Shown: positions 41,686 to 56,237 of the stretch, piece after piece
Layout: the number at the start of each line of letters is the position of its first letter
Position numbering within the stretch: position 1 is the first letter of the stretch
Source: Alitta virens
Lineage: Eukaryota; Annelida; Polychaeta; Phyllodocida; Nereididae
Assembly (NCBI GenBank): GCA_932294295.1
Contig: OW028586.1
Coordinates: 7,655,701 to 7,719,700 of the forward strand
Direction: 5' to 3'
Length of the DNA stretch: 64,000 bases
The notes under the pieces: generated by a model
Told to the model about the DNA's origin: nothing
Database searches by the model: none
What the model saw: the letters and a program-made list of their open reading frames with translations, nothing else
Made by a program: the position numbers and the translations under genes

Positions 41686-42119
41686 GATGTCAACATCATC
41701 ATGATGTGAACAACATTAAGATGTAAACAACATTAAGATGTCAACAACATTAAGCTGTTAAAAACATTAAGCTGTCAACAACATTGAGCTGTCAACAACA
41801 TTAAGCTTTCAACAACATTAGGGTGTCAACAACATTAAGCTGTCAACAATATTAGCCTGTCAACAACATTAAGCTGTTAACAACATTAAGCTGTCAACAA
41901 CATTAAGCTGTCAACACCGTTAGGCTGTCAACAAAATTAGGCTGTCAACAAAGTTATGCCATCAACATCATTAAGCTGTCGGTCAACAACATTAAGGTGT
42001 CAACAACTTTAAGCTGTCAACAACATCAAGCTGTCAACAACATTAAGCTGTCAACAACATTAAGCTGTCGACAACTTTAAGCTGTCTGTCAACAACGTAA
42101 AGGTGTCTGTCAACAACAG

Positions 42120-42155
42120 TAATGTTGTTGACAGCCTAATGTTGTTGACAGACAG
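42120..42155 (-). repeat. 36-bp inverted segment with perfect hairpin
   Basis: 626 bp after the A-block at 41494; private cgtaaaggtg upstream. Confidence 0.94.
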
Positions 42156-43246
42156 CAACATTAGGCTGTCAACAACATTAAGCTGTCAACAACATTAGGC
42201 TGTCAGCAACATTAGGCTGTCAACAACATTAGGCTGTCAACAACATTTGGGGGTCAACAACATTAAGCTGTCAACAATATTAAGCTGTCAACAACATTAA
42301 GCTGTTAACAACATTAAACTCTCAACAACATTAAGGTGTCAACACCATTAAGCTGTCAACAACATTAGTCTGTCGCCAAAGTTAAGCCATCAACAACATT
42401 AAGCTGTCAGTCAACAACATTAAGCTGTCAACAACATTAAGCTGTCAACAACATTAAGATGTCAACAACATCAAGATGTCAATAACATCAAGATGTCCAC
42501 AACATTAAGATGTAAACATTAAGATGTCAACAACATCATGATGTGAACAACATTAAGATGTCAACAACATTAAGATGTCAACAACATTGAGACGTCAACA
42601 ACATTAAGATGTCAACAACTTTAAGACGTCAACAACATTAAGATGTCAATAACATTAAGATGTCAAGAACACTAGGCTGTCTGTCAACAACATTAAGGTG
42701 TCTATCATAAAATTAAGCTGTCTGTCAACAACATTAGGCTGTCAACAACATGAAGACGTCAAAATAATTGAGCAGTCAACGACATTAAGCTGTCAACAGC
42801 ATAAGGCTGTCAACAACATTAAGCTGTCAACAACATTAACCTGTCAACAACATTAAGCTGTCAACACCATTAAGCTGTCAACAATATTAGGCTGTCACCA
42901 AAGTCAAACCATCAACAACATTAAGCTGTCGGTCAACAACTTTAAGCTGCCAACAACATTAAGCTGTCTGTCAACAACATTAAGCTGCCAACCACATCAA
43001 GCTGTCTGTCAACAACATTAAGCTCTCAATAACATTTAGCTCTCCACAACATAAGCTGTCAACAACATTAAGCTGTCAACAACTTTAAGCTGTCTGTCAA
43101 CAACATTAGGCTGTCAACAACATTATGCTGTCAACAACATTGGGCTGTCAACAACATTAGGCTGTGAACAACATTAATATGTCAAGAACATTAAGATGTC
43201 ATCAACATTAAGATGTCAACGACATTAAGATGTCAACAAAATTAAG

Positions 43247-43438
43247 ATGTCAACAACAACATTCTGTCAACAACAATCAACTGTCAACAACAACCATCAG
43301 CAGCAACCAACAATTGTCAACAACAACCATCAGCAGCAACCAAATCTGAAGAACAAGATGTCAACAACATTAAGAAGTCAACAACATCAAGATGTCAATA
43401 ACATCAAGATGTCCACAACATTAAGATGTAAACATTAA
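43247..43438 (+). repeat. A-block, subfamily A3, T23I
   Basis: Shares T23I with 15697 but not its synonymous changes. Two aagatg units after the block are missing relative to 15697. Confidence 0.93.
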
Positions 43439-43922
43439 GATGTCAACAACATCATGATGTGAACAACATTAAGCTGTTAAAAACATTAAGCTGTCAACAA
43501 CATTGAGCTGTCAACAACATTAAGCTGTCAGCAACTTTAAGCTGTCTGTCAACAACATTAGGCTGTCAACAACATTAAGCTGTCAACAACTTTAAGCTGT
43601 CTGTCAACAACATTAAGGTGTCTGTCAATAACATTAAGCTGTCTGTCAACAAAATTAGGCTGTCAACAACATTAAGACGTCAAAAAAATTAAGCAGTCAA
43701 CGACATTAAACTGTCAACAACATTAGGCTGTCAACAACATTAAGCTGTCAACAACATTAAGCTGTCAAGAACACTAAGCTGTCTGTCAACAACATTAAGC
43801 TGTCAACAACATTAAGCTGTCCACAACATTAAGCTGTCAACAACATTAAGATGTCAACAACATTAAGCTGTCGACAACATTAAGCTCTCTGTCAACAACA
43901 TTAAGGTGTCTGTCAACAACAG

Positions 43923-43958
43923 TAATGTTGTTGACAGCCTAATGTTGTTGACAGACAG
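43923..43958 (-). repeat. 36-bp inverted segment with perfect hairpin
   Basis: Partner of 16598 at 27,325 bp; the upstream unit is ctgtcgacaacatt rather than the usual caacttt. Confidence 0.94.
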
Positions 43959-44503
43959 CAACATTAGGCTGTCAACAACATTAAGCTGTCAACAACATTA
44001 GGCTGTCAACAACATTAGGCTGTCAACAATATTAGGCTGTCAACAACATTTGGGTGTCAATAACATTAAGCTGTCAACAACATTAAGCTGTCAACAACAT
44101 TAAGCTGTTAACAACATTAAACTCTCAACAACATTAAGCTGTCAACACCATTAAGCTGTCAACAACATTAGGCTGTCGCCAAAGTTAAGCCATCAACAAC
44201 ATTAAGCTGTCGGTCAACAACATTAAGCTGTCAACAACATTAAGCTGTCAACAACATTAAGCTGTCAACAACATTAAGATGTCAACAACATTAGGCTGTC
44301 TACAACATTAAGCTGTCCACAACTTTAAGGTGTCTGTCAACAACAGTAGGCTTTCAACAACATTAAGCTGTCCACAACTTTAAGGTGTCAACAACATTAG
44401 GCTGTCAACAACACTAAGATGTAAAGAACATTAAGATGTCAACAGCATTAAGATGTGAACAACAGTAATATGTCAACAACATTAAGATGTGAGCAAAATT
44501 AAG

Positions 44504-44665
44504 ATGTCAACAACAACAATCTGTCAACAAAAATCAACTGTCAACAACAACCATCAGCAGCAACCAACTCTGAAGAACAAGATGTCAACAACATCAAGAT
44601 GTCAACAACATCAAGAAGTCAACAACATCAAGATGTCAATAACATCAAGATGTCCACAACATTAA
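44504..44665 (+). repeat. B-block
   Basis: Partner of 17179 at 27,325 bp; 581 bp from the inverted segment at 43923. Confidence 0.9.
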
Positions 44666-46416
44666 GATGTAAACATTAAGATGTCAACAACATCATGATG
44701 TGAACAACATTAAGATGTCAACAACATTGAGACGTCAACAACATTAAGACATCAACAACATTAAGATGTCAACAACATTAAGATGTCAACAACATCAAGA
44801 CGTCAACAACATTAAGATGTCAACAACATTAAGATGTCAAGAACACTAGACTGTCTGTCAACAACATTAAGCTGTCAACAACTTTAGGGTGTCAACAACA
44901 TTAAGCTGTCAACAACATTAAACTGTCAACAACATTATGCTGTTAACAACATTAAGCTCTCAACAACATTAAGCTGTCAACACCGTTAGGCTGTCAACAA
45001 CATTAGGCTGTCAACAAAGTTATGCCATCAACAACATTAAGCTGTCAGTCAACAACATTAAGGTGTTAACAACTTTAAGCTGTGAACAACATTAAGCTGT
45101 CAACAACATTAAGCTGTCAACAACATTAAGCTGTCAACAACATTAAGCTGTCTGTCAACAATATTCAGCTGCCATCAACATCAAGCTGTCTGTCAACAAG
45201 ATTAAGCTCTCAATAACATTTAGCTCTCCACAACATTAAGCTGCCAACAACATTAAGCTGTCAACAACTTAGGCTGTCTGTCAACAACATTAGGCTGTCA
45301 ACAACATTCAGCTGTCTGTCAACAACATTAAGCTGCCAACAACATCAAGCTGTCTGTCAACAACATTAAGCTCTCAATAACATTTAATTCTCCACAACAT
45401 TAAGCTGTCAACAACATTATGCTGTCAGCAACTTCAAGCTGTCTGTCAACAACATTAGGCTGTCCACAACATTAAGCTGTCAACAACTTTAAGCTGTCTG
45501 TCAACAACATTAAGGTGTCTGTCAATAAGATTAAGCTGTCTGTCAACAAAATTAGGCTGTCAACAACATTAAGACGTCAAAAAAATTAAGCAGTCAACGA
45601 CATTAAACTGTCAACAACATTAGGCTGTCAACAACATTAAGCTGTCAACAACATTAAGCTGTCAAGAACACTAAGCTGTCTGTCAACAACATTAAGCTGT
45701 CAACAACATTAGGCTGTCAACAACATTAGGCTGTCAACAACATTAGGCTGTCAACAACATTTGGGTGTCAACAACATTAAGCTGTCAACAATATTAAGCT
45801 GTTAACAACATTAAGCTGTTAACAACATTAAACTCTCAACAACATTAAGGTGTCAACACCATTAAGCTGTCAACAACAGTAGGCTTTCGCCAAAGTTAAG
45901 CCATCAACAACATTAAGCTGTCAGTCAACAACATTAAGCTGTCAACAACATTAAGCTGTCAACAACATTAAGATGTCAACAACATTGAGATGTCAACAAC
46001 ATTAAGACATCAACAACATTAAGATGTCAACAACATTAAGACGTCAACAACATTAAGATGTCAATAACATTAAGATGTCAAGAACACTAGGCTGTCTGTC
46101 AACAACATTAAGGTGTCTATCATAACATTAAGCTGTCTGTCAACAAAATTAGGCTGTCAACAACATTAAGACGTCAAAAAAATTAAGCAGTCAACGACAT
46201 TAAACTGTCAACAACATTAGGCTGTCAACAACATTAAGCTGTCAACAACATTAAGCTGTCAAGAACACTAAGCTGTCTGTCAACAACATTAAGCTGTCAA
46301 CAACATTAAGCTGTCCACAACATTAAGCTGTCAACAACATTAAGATGTCAACAACATTAAGCTGTCGACAACTTTAAGCTCTCTGTCAACAACATTAAGG
46401 TGTCTGTCAACAACAG

Positions 46417-46423
46417 TAATGTT
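46417..46423 (-). repeat. Truncated inverted segment at a junction
   Basis: Only taatgtt remains before aaggctttcaac, a unit that elsewhere follows caacagtagg. The right part of the inversion and everything up to the ctttcaac unit are missing. Confidence 0.85.
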
Positions 46424-46580
46424 AAGGCTTTCAACAACATTAAGCTGTCCACAACTTTAAGGTGTCAACAACATTAGGCTGTCAACAACACTAAGATGTA
46501 AAGTACATTAAGATGTCAACAGCATTAAGATGTGAACAACATTAATATGTCAACAACATTAAGATGTGAGCAAAATTAAG

Positions 46581-46742
46581 ATGTCAACAACAACAATCTG
46601 TCAACAAAAATCAACTGTCAACAACAACCATCAGCAGCAACCAACTCTGAAGAACAAGATGTCAACAACATCAAGATGTCAACAACATCAAGAAGTCAAC
46701 AACATCAAGATGTCAATAACATCAAGATGTCCACAACATTAA
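46581..46742 (+). repeat. B-block
   Basis: Lies 164 bp after the truncated inverted segment at 46417, because the intervening units were lost at the junction. Confidence 0.9.
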
Positions 46743-49731
46743 GATGTAAACATTAAGATGTCAACAACATCATGATGTGAACAACATTAAGATGTCAACA
46801 ACATTGAGACGTCAACAACATGAAGACATCAACAACATTTAGATGTCAACAACATTAAGATGTCAACAACATTAAGACGTCAACAACATTAAGATGTCAA
46901 CAACATTAAGATGTCAAGAACACTAGACTGTCTGTCAACAACATTAAGCTGTCAACAACTTTAGGGTGTCAACAACATTAAGCTGTCAACAACATTAAAC
47001 TGTCAACAACATTATGCTGTTAACAACATTAAGCTCTCAACAACATTAAGCTGTCAACACCGTTAGGCTGTCAACAACATTAGGCTGTCAACAAAGTTAT
47101 GCCATCAACAACACTAAGCTGTCGGTCAACAACATTAAGGTGTTAACAACTTTAAGCTGTCAACAACATTAAGCTGTGAACAACATTAAGCTGTCAACAA
47201 CATTAAGCTGTCTGTCAACAATATTCAGCTGCCAACAACATCAAGCTGTCTGTCAACAAGATTAAGCTCTCAATAACATTTAGCTCTCCACAACATTAAG
47301 CTGCTAACAACATTAAGCTGTCAACAACTTTAGGCTGTCTGTCAACTACATTAGGCTGTCAACAACATTCAGCTGTCTGTCAACAACATTAAGCTGCCAA
47401 CAACATCAAGCTGTCTGTCAACAACATTAAGCTCTCAATAACATTTAGCTCTCCACAACATTAAGCTGTCAACAACATTAGGCTGTCAACAACATTAAGC
47501 TGTCAACAACTTTAAGCTGTCTGTCAACAACATTAAGGTGTATGTCAATAAGATTAAGCTGTCTGTCAACAAAATTAGGCTGTCAACAACATTAAGACGT
47601 CAAAAAAATTAAGCAGTCAACGACATTAAACTGTCAACAACATTAGGCTGTCAACAACATTAAGCTGTCAACAACACTAAGCTGTCTGTCAACAACATTA
47701 AGCTGTCAACAACATTAGGGTGTCAACAACATTAAGATGTCAAGAACACTAGACTGTCTGTCAACAACATTAAGCTGTCAACAACTTTAGGGTGTCAACA
47801 ACATTAAGCTGTCAACAACATTAAACTGTCAACAACATTATGCTGTTAACAACATTAAGCTCTCAACAACATTAAGCTGTCAACACCGTTAGGCTGTCAA
47901 CAACATTAGGCTGTCAACAAAGTTATGCCATCAACAACATTAAGCTGTCGGTCAACAACATTAAGGTGTTAACAACTTTAAGCTGTGAACAACATTAAGC
48001 TGTCAACAACATTAAGCTGTCAACAACATTAAGCTGTCAACAACATTAAGCTGTCAACAACATTAAGCTGTCAACAACATTAAGCTGTCTGTCAACAATA
48101 TTCAGCTGCCAACAACATCAAGCTGTCTGTCAACAAGATTAAGCTCTCAATAACATTTAGCTCTCCACAACATTAAGCTGCCAACAACATTAAGCTGTCA
48201 ACAACTTTAGGCTGTCTGTCAACAACATTAGGCTGTCAACAACATTCAGCTGTCTGTCAACAACATTAAGCTGCCAACAACATCAAGCTGTCTGTCAACA
48301 ACATTAAGCTCTCAATAACATTTAGCTCTCCACAACATTAAGCTGTCAACAACATTAAGCTGTCAGCAACTTTAAGCTGTCTGTCAACAACATTAGGCTG
48401 TCAACAGCATTAAGCTGTCAAAAACTTTAAGCTGTCTGTCAACAACATTAAGGTGTCTGTCAATAAGATTAAGCTGTCTGTCAACAAAATTAGGCTGTCA
48501 ACAACATTAAGACGTCAAAAAAATTAAGCAGTCAACGACATTAAACTGTCAACAACATTAGGCTGTCAACAACATTAAGCTGTCAACAACATTAAGCTGT
48601 CAAGAACACTAAGCTGTCTGTCAACAACATTAAGCTGTCAACAATATTAGGCTGTCAACAACATTAGGCTGTCAACAACATTAGGCTGTCAACAACATTT
48701 GGGTGTCAACAACATTAAGCTGTCAACAATATTAAGCTGTTAACAACATTAAGCTGTTAACAACATTAAACTCTCAACAACATTAAGGTGTCAACACCAT
48801 TAAGCTGTCAACAACAGTAGGCTGTCGCCAAAGTTAAGCCATCAACAACATTAAGCTGTCAGTCAACAACATTAAGCTGTCAACAACATTAAGCTGTCAA
48901 CAACATTAAGATGTCAACAACATCAAGAAGTCAACAACATCAAGATGTCAATACATCAAGATGTCCAGAACATTAAGATGTAAACATTAAGATGTCAACA
49001 ACATCATGATGTGAACAACATTAAGATGTCAACAACATTAAGATGTCAACAACATTGAGACGTCAACAACATTAAGACATCAACAACATTAAGATGTCAA
49101 CAACATTAAGACGTCAACAACATTAAGATGTCAATAACATTAAGATGTCAAGAACACTAGGCTGTCTGTCAACAACATTAAGGTGTCTATCATAACATTA
49201 AGCTGTCTGTCAACAACATTAGGCTGTCAACAACATGAAGACGTCAAAAAAATTGAGCAGTCAACGACATTAAGCTGTCAACAGCATTAGGCTGTCAACA
49301 ACATTAAGCTGTCAACAACATTAACCTGTCAACAACATTAAGCTGTCAACACCATTAAGCTGTCAACAATATTAGGCTGTCACCAAAGTCAAGCCATCAA
49401 CTACATTAAGCTGTCGGTCAACAACTTTAAGCTGCCAACAACATTAAGCTGTCTGTCAACAACATTAAGCTGCCAACCACATCAAGCTGTCTGTCAACAA
49501 CATTAAGCTCTCAATAACATTTAGCTCTCCACAACATAAGCTGTCAACAACATTAAGCTGTCAACAACTTTAAGCTGTCTGTCAACAACATTAGGCTGTC
49601 AACAACATTATGCTGTCAACAACATTGGGCTGTCAACAACATTAGGCTGTCAACAACATTAATATGTCAAGAACATTAAGATGTCAACAACATTAAGATG
49701 TCGACGACATTAAGATGTCAACAAAATTAAG

Positions 49732-49923
49732 ATGTCAACAACAACATTCGGTCAACAACAATCAACTGTCAACAACAACCATCAGCAGCAACCAACAACT
49801 GTCAACAACAACCATCAGCAGCAACCAAATCTGAAGAACAAGATGTCAACAACATTAAGAAGTCAACAACATCAAGATGTCAATAACATCAAGATGTCCA
49901 CAACATTAAGATGTAAACATTAA
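49732..49923 (+). repeat. A-block, subfamily A3, C7G
   Basis: Carries attcggtc (C7G), shared only with 53497, its partner in the 3.77-kb higher-order repeat. Confidence 0.93.
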
Positions 49924-50913
49924 GATGTCAACAACATCATGATGTGAACAACATTAAGATGTCAACAACATTAAGCTGTTAAAAACATTAAGCTGTCAAC
50001 AACATTGAGCTGTCAACAACATTAAGCTGTCAACAACATTAGGGTGTCAACAACATTAAGCTGTCAACAAAATTAACCTGTCAACAACATTAAGCTGTTA
50101 ACAACATTAAGCTGTCAACAACATTAAGCTGTCAACACCGTTAGGCTGTCAACAAAATTAGGCTGTCAACAAAGTTATGCAATCAACAACATTAAGCTGT
50201 CGGTCAACAACATTAAGGTGTCAACAACTTTAAGCTGTCAACAACATTAAGCTGTCAACAACATTAAGCTGTCAACAACATTAAGCCATCGACAACTTTA
50301 AGCTGTCGACAACTTTAAGCTGTCGACAACTTTAAGCTGTCTGTCAACAATATTAAGCTGCCAACAACATCAAGCTGTCTGTCAACAACATTAAGCTGTC
50401 AACAACATTAGGCTGTCAATAACATTAGGCTGTCAACAACATTAGGCTGTCAACAACATTTGGTTGTCAACAACATTAAGCTGTCAACAACATTAAGCTG
50501 TCAACAACATTAAGCTGTTAACAACATTAAACTCTCAACAACATTAAGCTGTCAACACCATTAAGCTGTCAACAACATTAGGCTGTCGCCAAAGTTAAGC
50601 CATCAACAACATTAAGCTGTCGGTCAACAACATTAAGCTGTCTACAACATTAAGCTGTCAACAACATTAAGCTGTCAACAACATTAAGATGTCAACAACA
50701 TTAGGCTGTCTACAACATTAAGCTGTCCACAACTTTAAGGTGTCTGTCAACAACAGTAGGCTTTCAACAACATTAAGCTGTCCACAACTTTAAGGTGTCA
50801 ACAACATTAGGCTGTCAACAACACTAAGATGTAAAGTACATTAAGATGTCAACAGCATTAAGATGTGAACAACATTAATATGTCAACAACATTAAGATGT
50901 GAGCAAAATTAAG

Positions 50914-51075
50914 ATGTCAACAACAACAATCTGTCAACAAAAATCAACTGTCAACAACAACCATCAGCAGCAACCAACTCTGAAGAACAAGATGTCAACA
51001 ACATCAAGATGTCAACAACATCAAGAAGTCAACAACATCAAGATGTCAATAACATCAAGATGTCCACAACATTAA
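50914..51075 (+). repeat. B-block
   Basis: Offset 4,333 bp from 46581 and 3,782 bp before 54696, placing it in the 3.77-kb higher-order repeat. Confidence 0.9.
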
Positions 51076-53496
51076 GATGTAAACATTAAGATGTCAACAA
51101 CATCATGATGTGAACAACATTAAGATGTCAACAACATTGAGACGTCAACAACATGAAGACATCAACAACATTTAGATGTCAACAACATTAAGATGTCAAC
51201 AACATTAAGACGTCAACAACATTAAGATGTCAACAACATTAAGATGTCAAGAACACTAGACTGTCTGTCAACAACATTAAGCTGTCAACAACTTTAAGCT
51301 GTCTGTCAACAACATTAAGGTGTCTGTCAATAAGATTAAGCTGTCTGTCAACAAAATTAGGCTGTCAACAACATTTAGACGTCAAAAAAATTAAGCAGTC
51401 AACGACATTAAACTGTCAACAACATTAGGCTGTCAACAACATTAAGCTGTCAACAACACTAAGCTGTCTGTCAACAACATTAAGCTGTCAACAACATTAG
51501 GGTGTCAACAACATTAAGATGTCAAGAACACTAGACTGTCTGTCAACAACATTAAGCTGTCAACAACTTTAGGGTGTCAACAACATTAAGCTGTCAACAA
51601 CATTAAACTGTCAACAACATTATGCTGTTAACAACATTAAGCTCTCAACAACATTAAGCTGTCAACACCGTTAGGCTGTCAACAATATTAGGCTGTCAAC
51701 AAAGTTATGCCATCAACAACATTAAGCTGTCAGTCAACAACATTAAGGTGTTAACAACTTTAAGCTGTGAACAACATTAAGCTGTCAACAACATTAAGCT
51801 GTCAACAACATTAAGCTGTCAACAACATTAAGCTGTCAACAACATTAAGCTGTCTGTCAACAATATTCAGCTGCCAACAACATCAAGCTGTCTGTCAACA
51901 AGATTAAGCTCTCAATAACATTTAGCTCTCCACAACATTAAGCTGCCAACAACATCAAGCTGTCAACAACTTTAGGCTGTCTGTCAACAACATTAGGCTG
52001 TCAACAACATTCAGCTGTCTGTCAACAACATTAAGCTGCCAACAACATCAAGCTGTCTGTCAACAACATTAAGCTCTCAATAACATTTAGCTCTCTACAA
52101 CATTAAGCTGTCAACAACATTAAGCTGTCAGCAACTTAAAGCTGTCTGTCAACAACATTAGGCTGTCAACAACATTAAGCTGTCAACAACTTTAAGCTGT
52201 CTGTCAACAACATTAAGGTGTCTGTCAATAAGATTAAGCTGTCTGTCAACAAAATTAGGCTGTCAACAACATTAAGACGTCAAAAAAATTAAGCAGTCAA
52301 CGACATTAAACTGTCAACAACATTAGGCTGTCAACAACATTAAGCTGTCAACAACATTAAGCTGTCAAGAACACTAAGCTGTCTGTCAACAACATTAAGC
52401 TGTCAACAACATTAGGCTGTCAACAACATTAGGCTGTCAACAACATTAGGCTGTCAACAACATTTGGGTGTCAACAACATTAAGCTGTCAACAATATTAA
52501 GCTGTTTATAACATTAAGCTGTTAACAACATTAAAATCTCAACAACATTAAGGTGTCAACACCATTAAGCTGTCAACAACAGTAGGCTGTCGCCAAAGTT
52601 AAGCCATCAACAACATTAAGCTGTCAGTCAACAACATTAAGCTGTCAACAACATTAAGCTGTCAACAACATTAAGATGTCAACAACATCAAGAAGTCAAC
52701 AACATCAAGATGTCAATACATCAAGATGTCCAGAACATTAAGATGTAAACATTAAGATGTCAACAACATCATGATGTGAACAACATAAAGATGTCAACAA
52801 CATTAAGATGTCAACAACATTGAGACGTCAACAACATTAAGACATCAACAACATTAAGATGTCAACAACATTAAGACGTCAACAACATTAAGATGTCAAT
52901 AACATTAAGATGTCAAGAACACTAGGCTGTCTGTCAACAACATTAAGGTGTCTATCATAACATTAAGCTGTCTGTCAACAACATTAGGCTGTCAACAACA
53001 TGAAGACGTCAAAAAAATTGAGCAGTCAACGACATTAAGCTGTCAACAGCATTAGGCTGTCAACAACATTAAGCTGTCAACAACATTAACCTGTCAACAA
53101 CATTAAGCTGTCAACACCATTAAGCTGTCAACAATATTAGGCTGTCACCAAAGTCAAGCCATCAACAACATTAAGCTGTCGGTCAACAACTTTAAGCTGC
53201 CAACAACATTAAGCTGTCTGTCAACAACATTAAGCTGCCAACCACATCAAGCTGTCTGTCAACAACATTAAGCTCTCAATAACATTTAGCTCTCCACAAC
53301 ATAAGCTGTCAACAACATTAAGCTGTCAACAACTTTAAGCTGTCTGTCAACAACATTAGGCTGTCAACAACATTATGCTGTCAACAACATTGGGCTGTCA
53401 ACAACATTAGGCTGTCAACAACATTAATATGTCAAGAACATTAAGATGTCAACAACATTAAGATGTCGACGACATTAAGATGTCAACAAAATTAAG

Positions 53497-53688
53497 ATGT
53501 CAACAACAACATTCGGTCAACAACAATCAACTGTCAACAACAACCATCAGCAGCAACCAACAACTGTCAACAACAACCATCAGCAGCAACCAAATCTGAA
53601 GAACAAGATGTCAACAACATTAAGAAGTCAACAACATCAAGATGTCAATAACATCAAGATGTCCACAACATTAAGATGTAAACATTAA
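53497..53688 (+). repeat. A-block, subfamily A3, C7G
   Basis: Second C7G copy, offset 3,765 bp. It has one more aagatg unit downstream than 49732. Confidence 0.93.
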
Positions 53689-54695
53689 GATGTCAACAAC
53701 ATCATGATGTGAACAACATTAAGATGTCAACAACATTAAGATGTCAACAACATTAAGCTGTTAAAAACATTAAGCTGTCAACAACATTGAGCTGTCAACA
53801 ACATTAAGCTGTCAACAACATTAGGGTGTCAACAACATTAAGCTGTCAACAAAATTAACCTGTCAACAACATTAAGCTGTTAACAACATTAAGCTGTCAA
53901 CAACATTAAGCTGTCAACACCGTTAGGCTGTCAACAAAATTAGGCTGTCAACAAAGTTATGCAATCAACAACATTAAGCTGTCGGTCAACAACATTAAGG
54001 TGTCAACAACTTTAAGCTGTCAACAACATTAAGCTGTCAACAACATTAAGCTGTCAACAACATTAAGCTGTCGACAACTTTAAGCTGTCGACAACTTTAA
54101 GCTGTCGACAACTTTAAGCTGTCTGTCAACAATATTAAGCTGCCAACAACATCAAGCTGTCTGTCAACAACATTAAGCTGTCAACAACATTAGGCTGTCA
54201 ATAACATTAGGCTGTCAACAACATTATGCTGTCAACAACATTTGGTTGTCAACAACATTAAGCTGTCAACAACATTAAGCTGTCAACAACATTAAGCTGT
54301 TAACAACATTAAACTCTCAACAACATTAAGCTGTCAACACCATTAAGTTGTCAACAACATTAGGCTGTCGCCAAAGTTAAGCCATCAACAACATTAAGCT
54401 GTCGGTCAACAACATTAAGCTGTCAACAACATTAAGCTGTCAACAACATTAAGCTGTCAACAACATTAAGATGTCAACAACATTAGGCTGTCTACAACAT
54501 TAAGCTGTCCACAACTTTAAGGTGTCTGTCAACAACAGTAGGCTTTCAACAACATTAAGCTGTCCACAACTTTAAGGTGTCAACAACATTAGGCTGTCAA
54601 CAACACTAAGATGTAAATTACATTAAGATGTCAACAGCATTAAGATGTGAACAACATTAATATGTCAACAACATTAAGATGTGAGCAAAATTAAG

Positions 54696-54857
54696 ATGTC
54701 AACAACAACAATCTGTCAACAAAAATCAACTGTCAACAACAACCATCAGCAGCAACCAACTCTGAAGAACAAGATGTCAACAACATCAAGATGTCAACAA
54801 CATCAAGAAGTCAACAACATCAAGATGTCAATAACATCAAGATGTCCACAACATTAA
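54696..54857 (+). repeat. B-block
   Basis: The upstream gtaaagtac has become gtaaattac. The downstream caacatgaag variant of 50914 is absent. Confidence 0.9.
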
Positions 54858-56237
54858 GATGTAAACATTAAGATGTCAACAACATCATGATGTGAACAAC
54901 ATTAAGATGTCAACAACATTGAGACGTCAACAACATTAAGACATCAACAACATTAAGATGTCAACAACATTAAGATGTCAACAACATTAAGATGTCAAGA
55001 ACACTAGACTGTCTGTCAACAACATTAAGCTGTCAACAACTTTAGGGTGTCAACAACATTAAGCTGTCAACAACATTAAACTGTCAACAACATTATGCTG
55101 TTAACAACATTAAGCTCTCAACAACATTAAGCTGTCAACACCGTTAGGCTGTCAACAACATTAGGCTGTCAACAAAGTTATGCCATCAACAACATTAAGC
55201 TGTCGGTCAACAACATTAAGGTGTTAACAACTTTAAGCTGTCAACAACATTAAGCTGTCAACAACATTAAGCTGTCAACAACATTAAGCTGTCAACAACA
55301 TTAAGCTGTCAACAACATTAGGCTGTCAACAACTTTAGGCTGTCTGTCAACAACATTAGGCTGTCAACAACATTCAGCTGTCTGTCAACAACATTAAGCT
55401 GCCAACAACATCAAGCTGTCTGTCAACAACATTAAGCTCTCAATAACATTTAGCTCTCCACAACATTAAGCTGTCAACAACATTAAGCTGTCAGCAACTT
55501 TAAGCTGTCTGTCAACAACATTAGGCTGTCAACAACATTAAGCTGTCAACAACTTTAAGCTGGCTGTCAACAACATTAAGGTGTCTGTCAATAACATTAA
55601 GCTGTCTGTCAACAAAATTAGGCTGTCAACAACATTAAGACGTCAAAAAAATTAAGCAGTCAACGACATTAAACTGTCAACAACATTAGGCTGTCAACAA
55701 CATTAAGCTGTCAACAACACTAAGCTGTCTGTCAACAACATTAAGCTGTCAACAACATTAGGGTGTCAACAACATTAAGCTGTCAACAACATTAGGGTGT
55801 CAACAACATTAAGCTGTCAACAACATTAACCTGTCAACAACATTAAGCTGTCAACACCATTAAGCTGTCAACAATATTGGGCTGTCACCAAAGTCAAGCC
55901 ATCAACAACATTAAGCTGTCGGTCAACAACTTTAAGCTGCCAACAACATTAAGCTGTCTGTCAACAACATTAAGCTGCCAACAACATCAAGCTGTCTGTC
56001 AACAACAATAAGCTCTCAATAACATTTAGCTCTCCACAACATTAAGCTGTCAACAACATTAAGCTGTCAACAACTTTAAGCTGTCTGTCAAAAACATTAG
56101 GCTGTCAAAAACATTAAGCTGTCAACAACATTAGGCTGTCAACAACATTAGGCTGTCAACAACATTAAGATGTCAAGAACATTAAGATGTCAACAATATT
56201 AAGATGTCGACGACATTAAGATGTCAACAAAATTAAG

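Larger units (their letters stand above)
14924..45150 (+). repeat. 27.3-27.6-kb offset duplication (14924-17800 and 42491-45150)
   Basis: Anchors are a tgtccac unit (14924 and 42491), the A-blocks (15697 and 43247, both with the private caattgtc change), the inverted segments (16598 and 43923) and the B-blocks (17179 and 44504). The offset drops from about 27,550 to 27,325 between A-block and inverted segment, so the second copy lost about 225 bp there. Confidence 0.87.
47497..55040 (+). repeat. 3.77-kb tandem higher-order repeat
   Basis: Copies run about 47497-51278 and 51279-55040. The offset is 3,782 at 47741/51523 and 3,765 at 48699/52464 and at the A-blocks 49732/53497, which share a private C7G change; it is 3,782 again at the B-blocks 50914/54696. 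The 17-bp steps are single-unit gains or losses. Confidence 0.92.
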
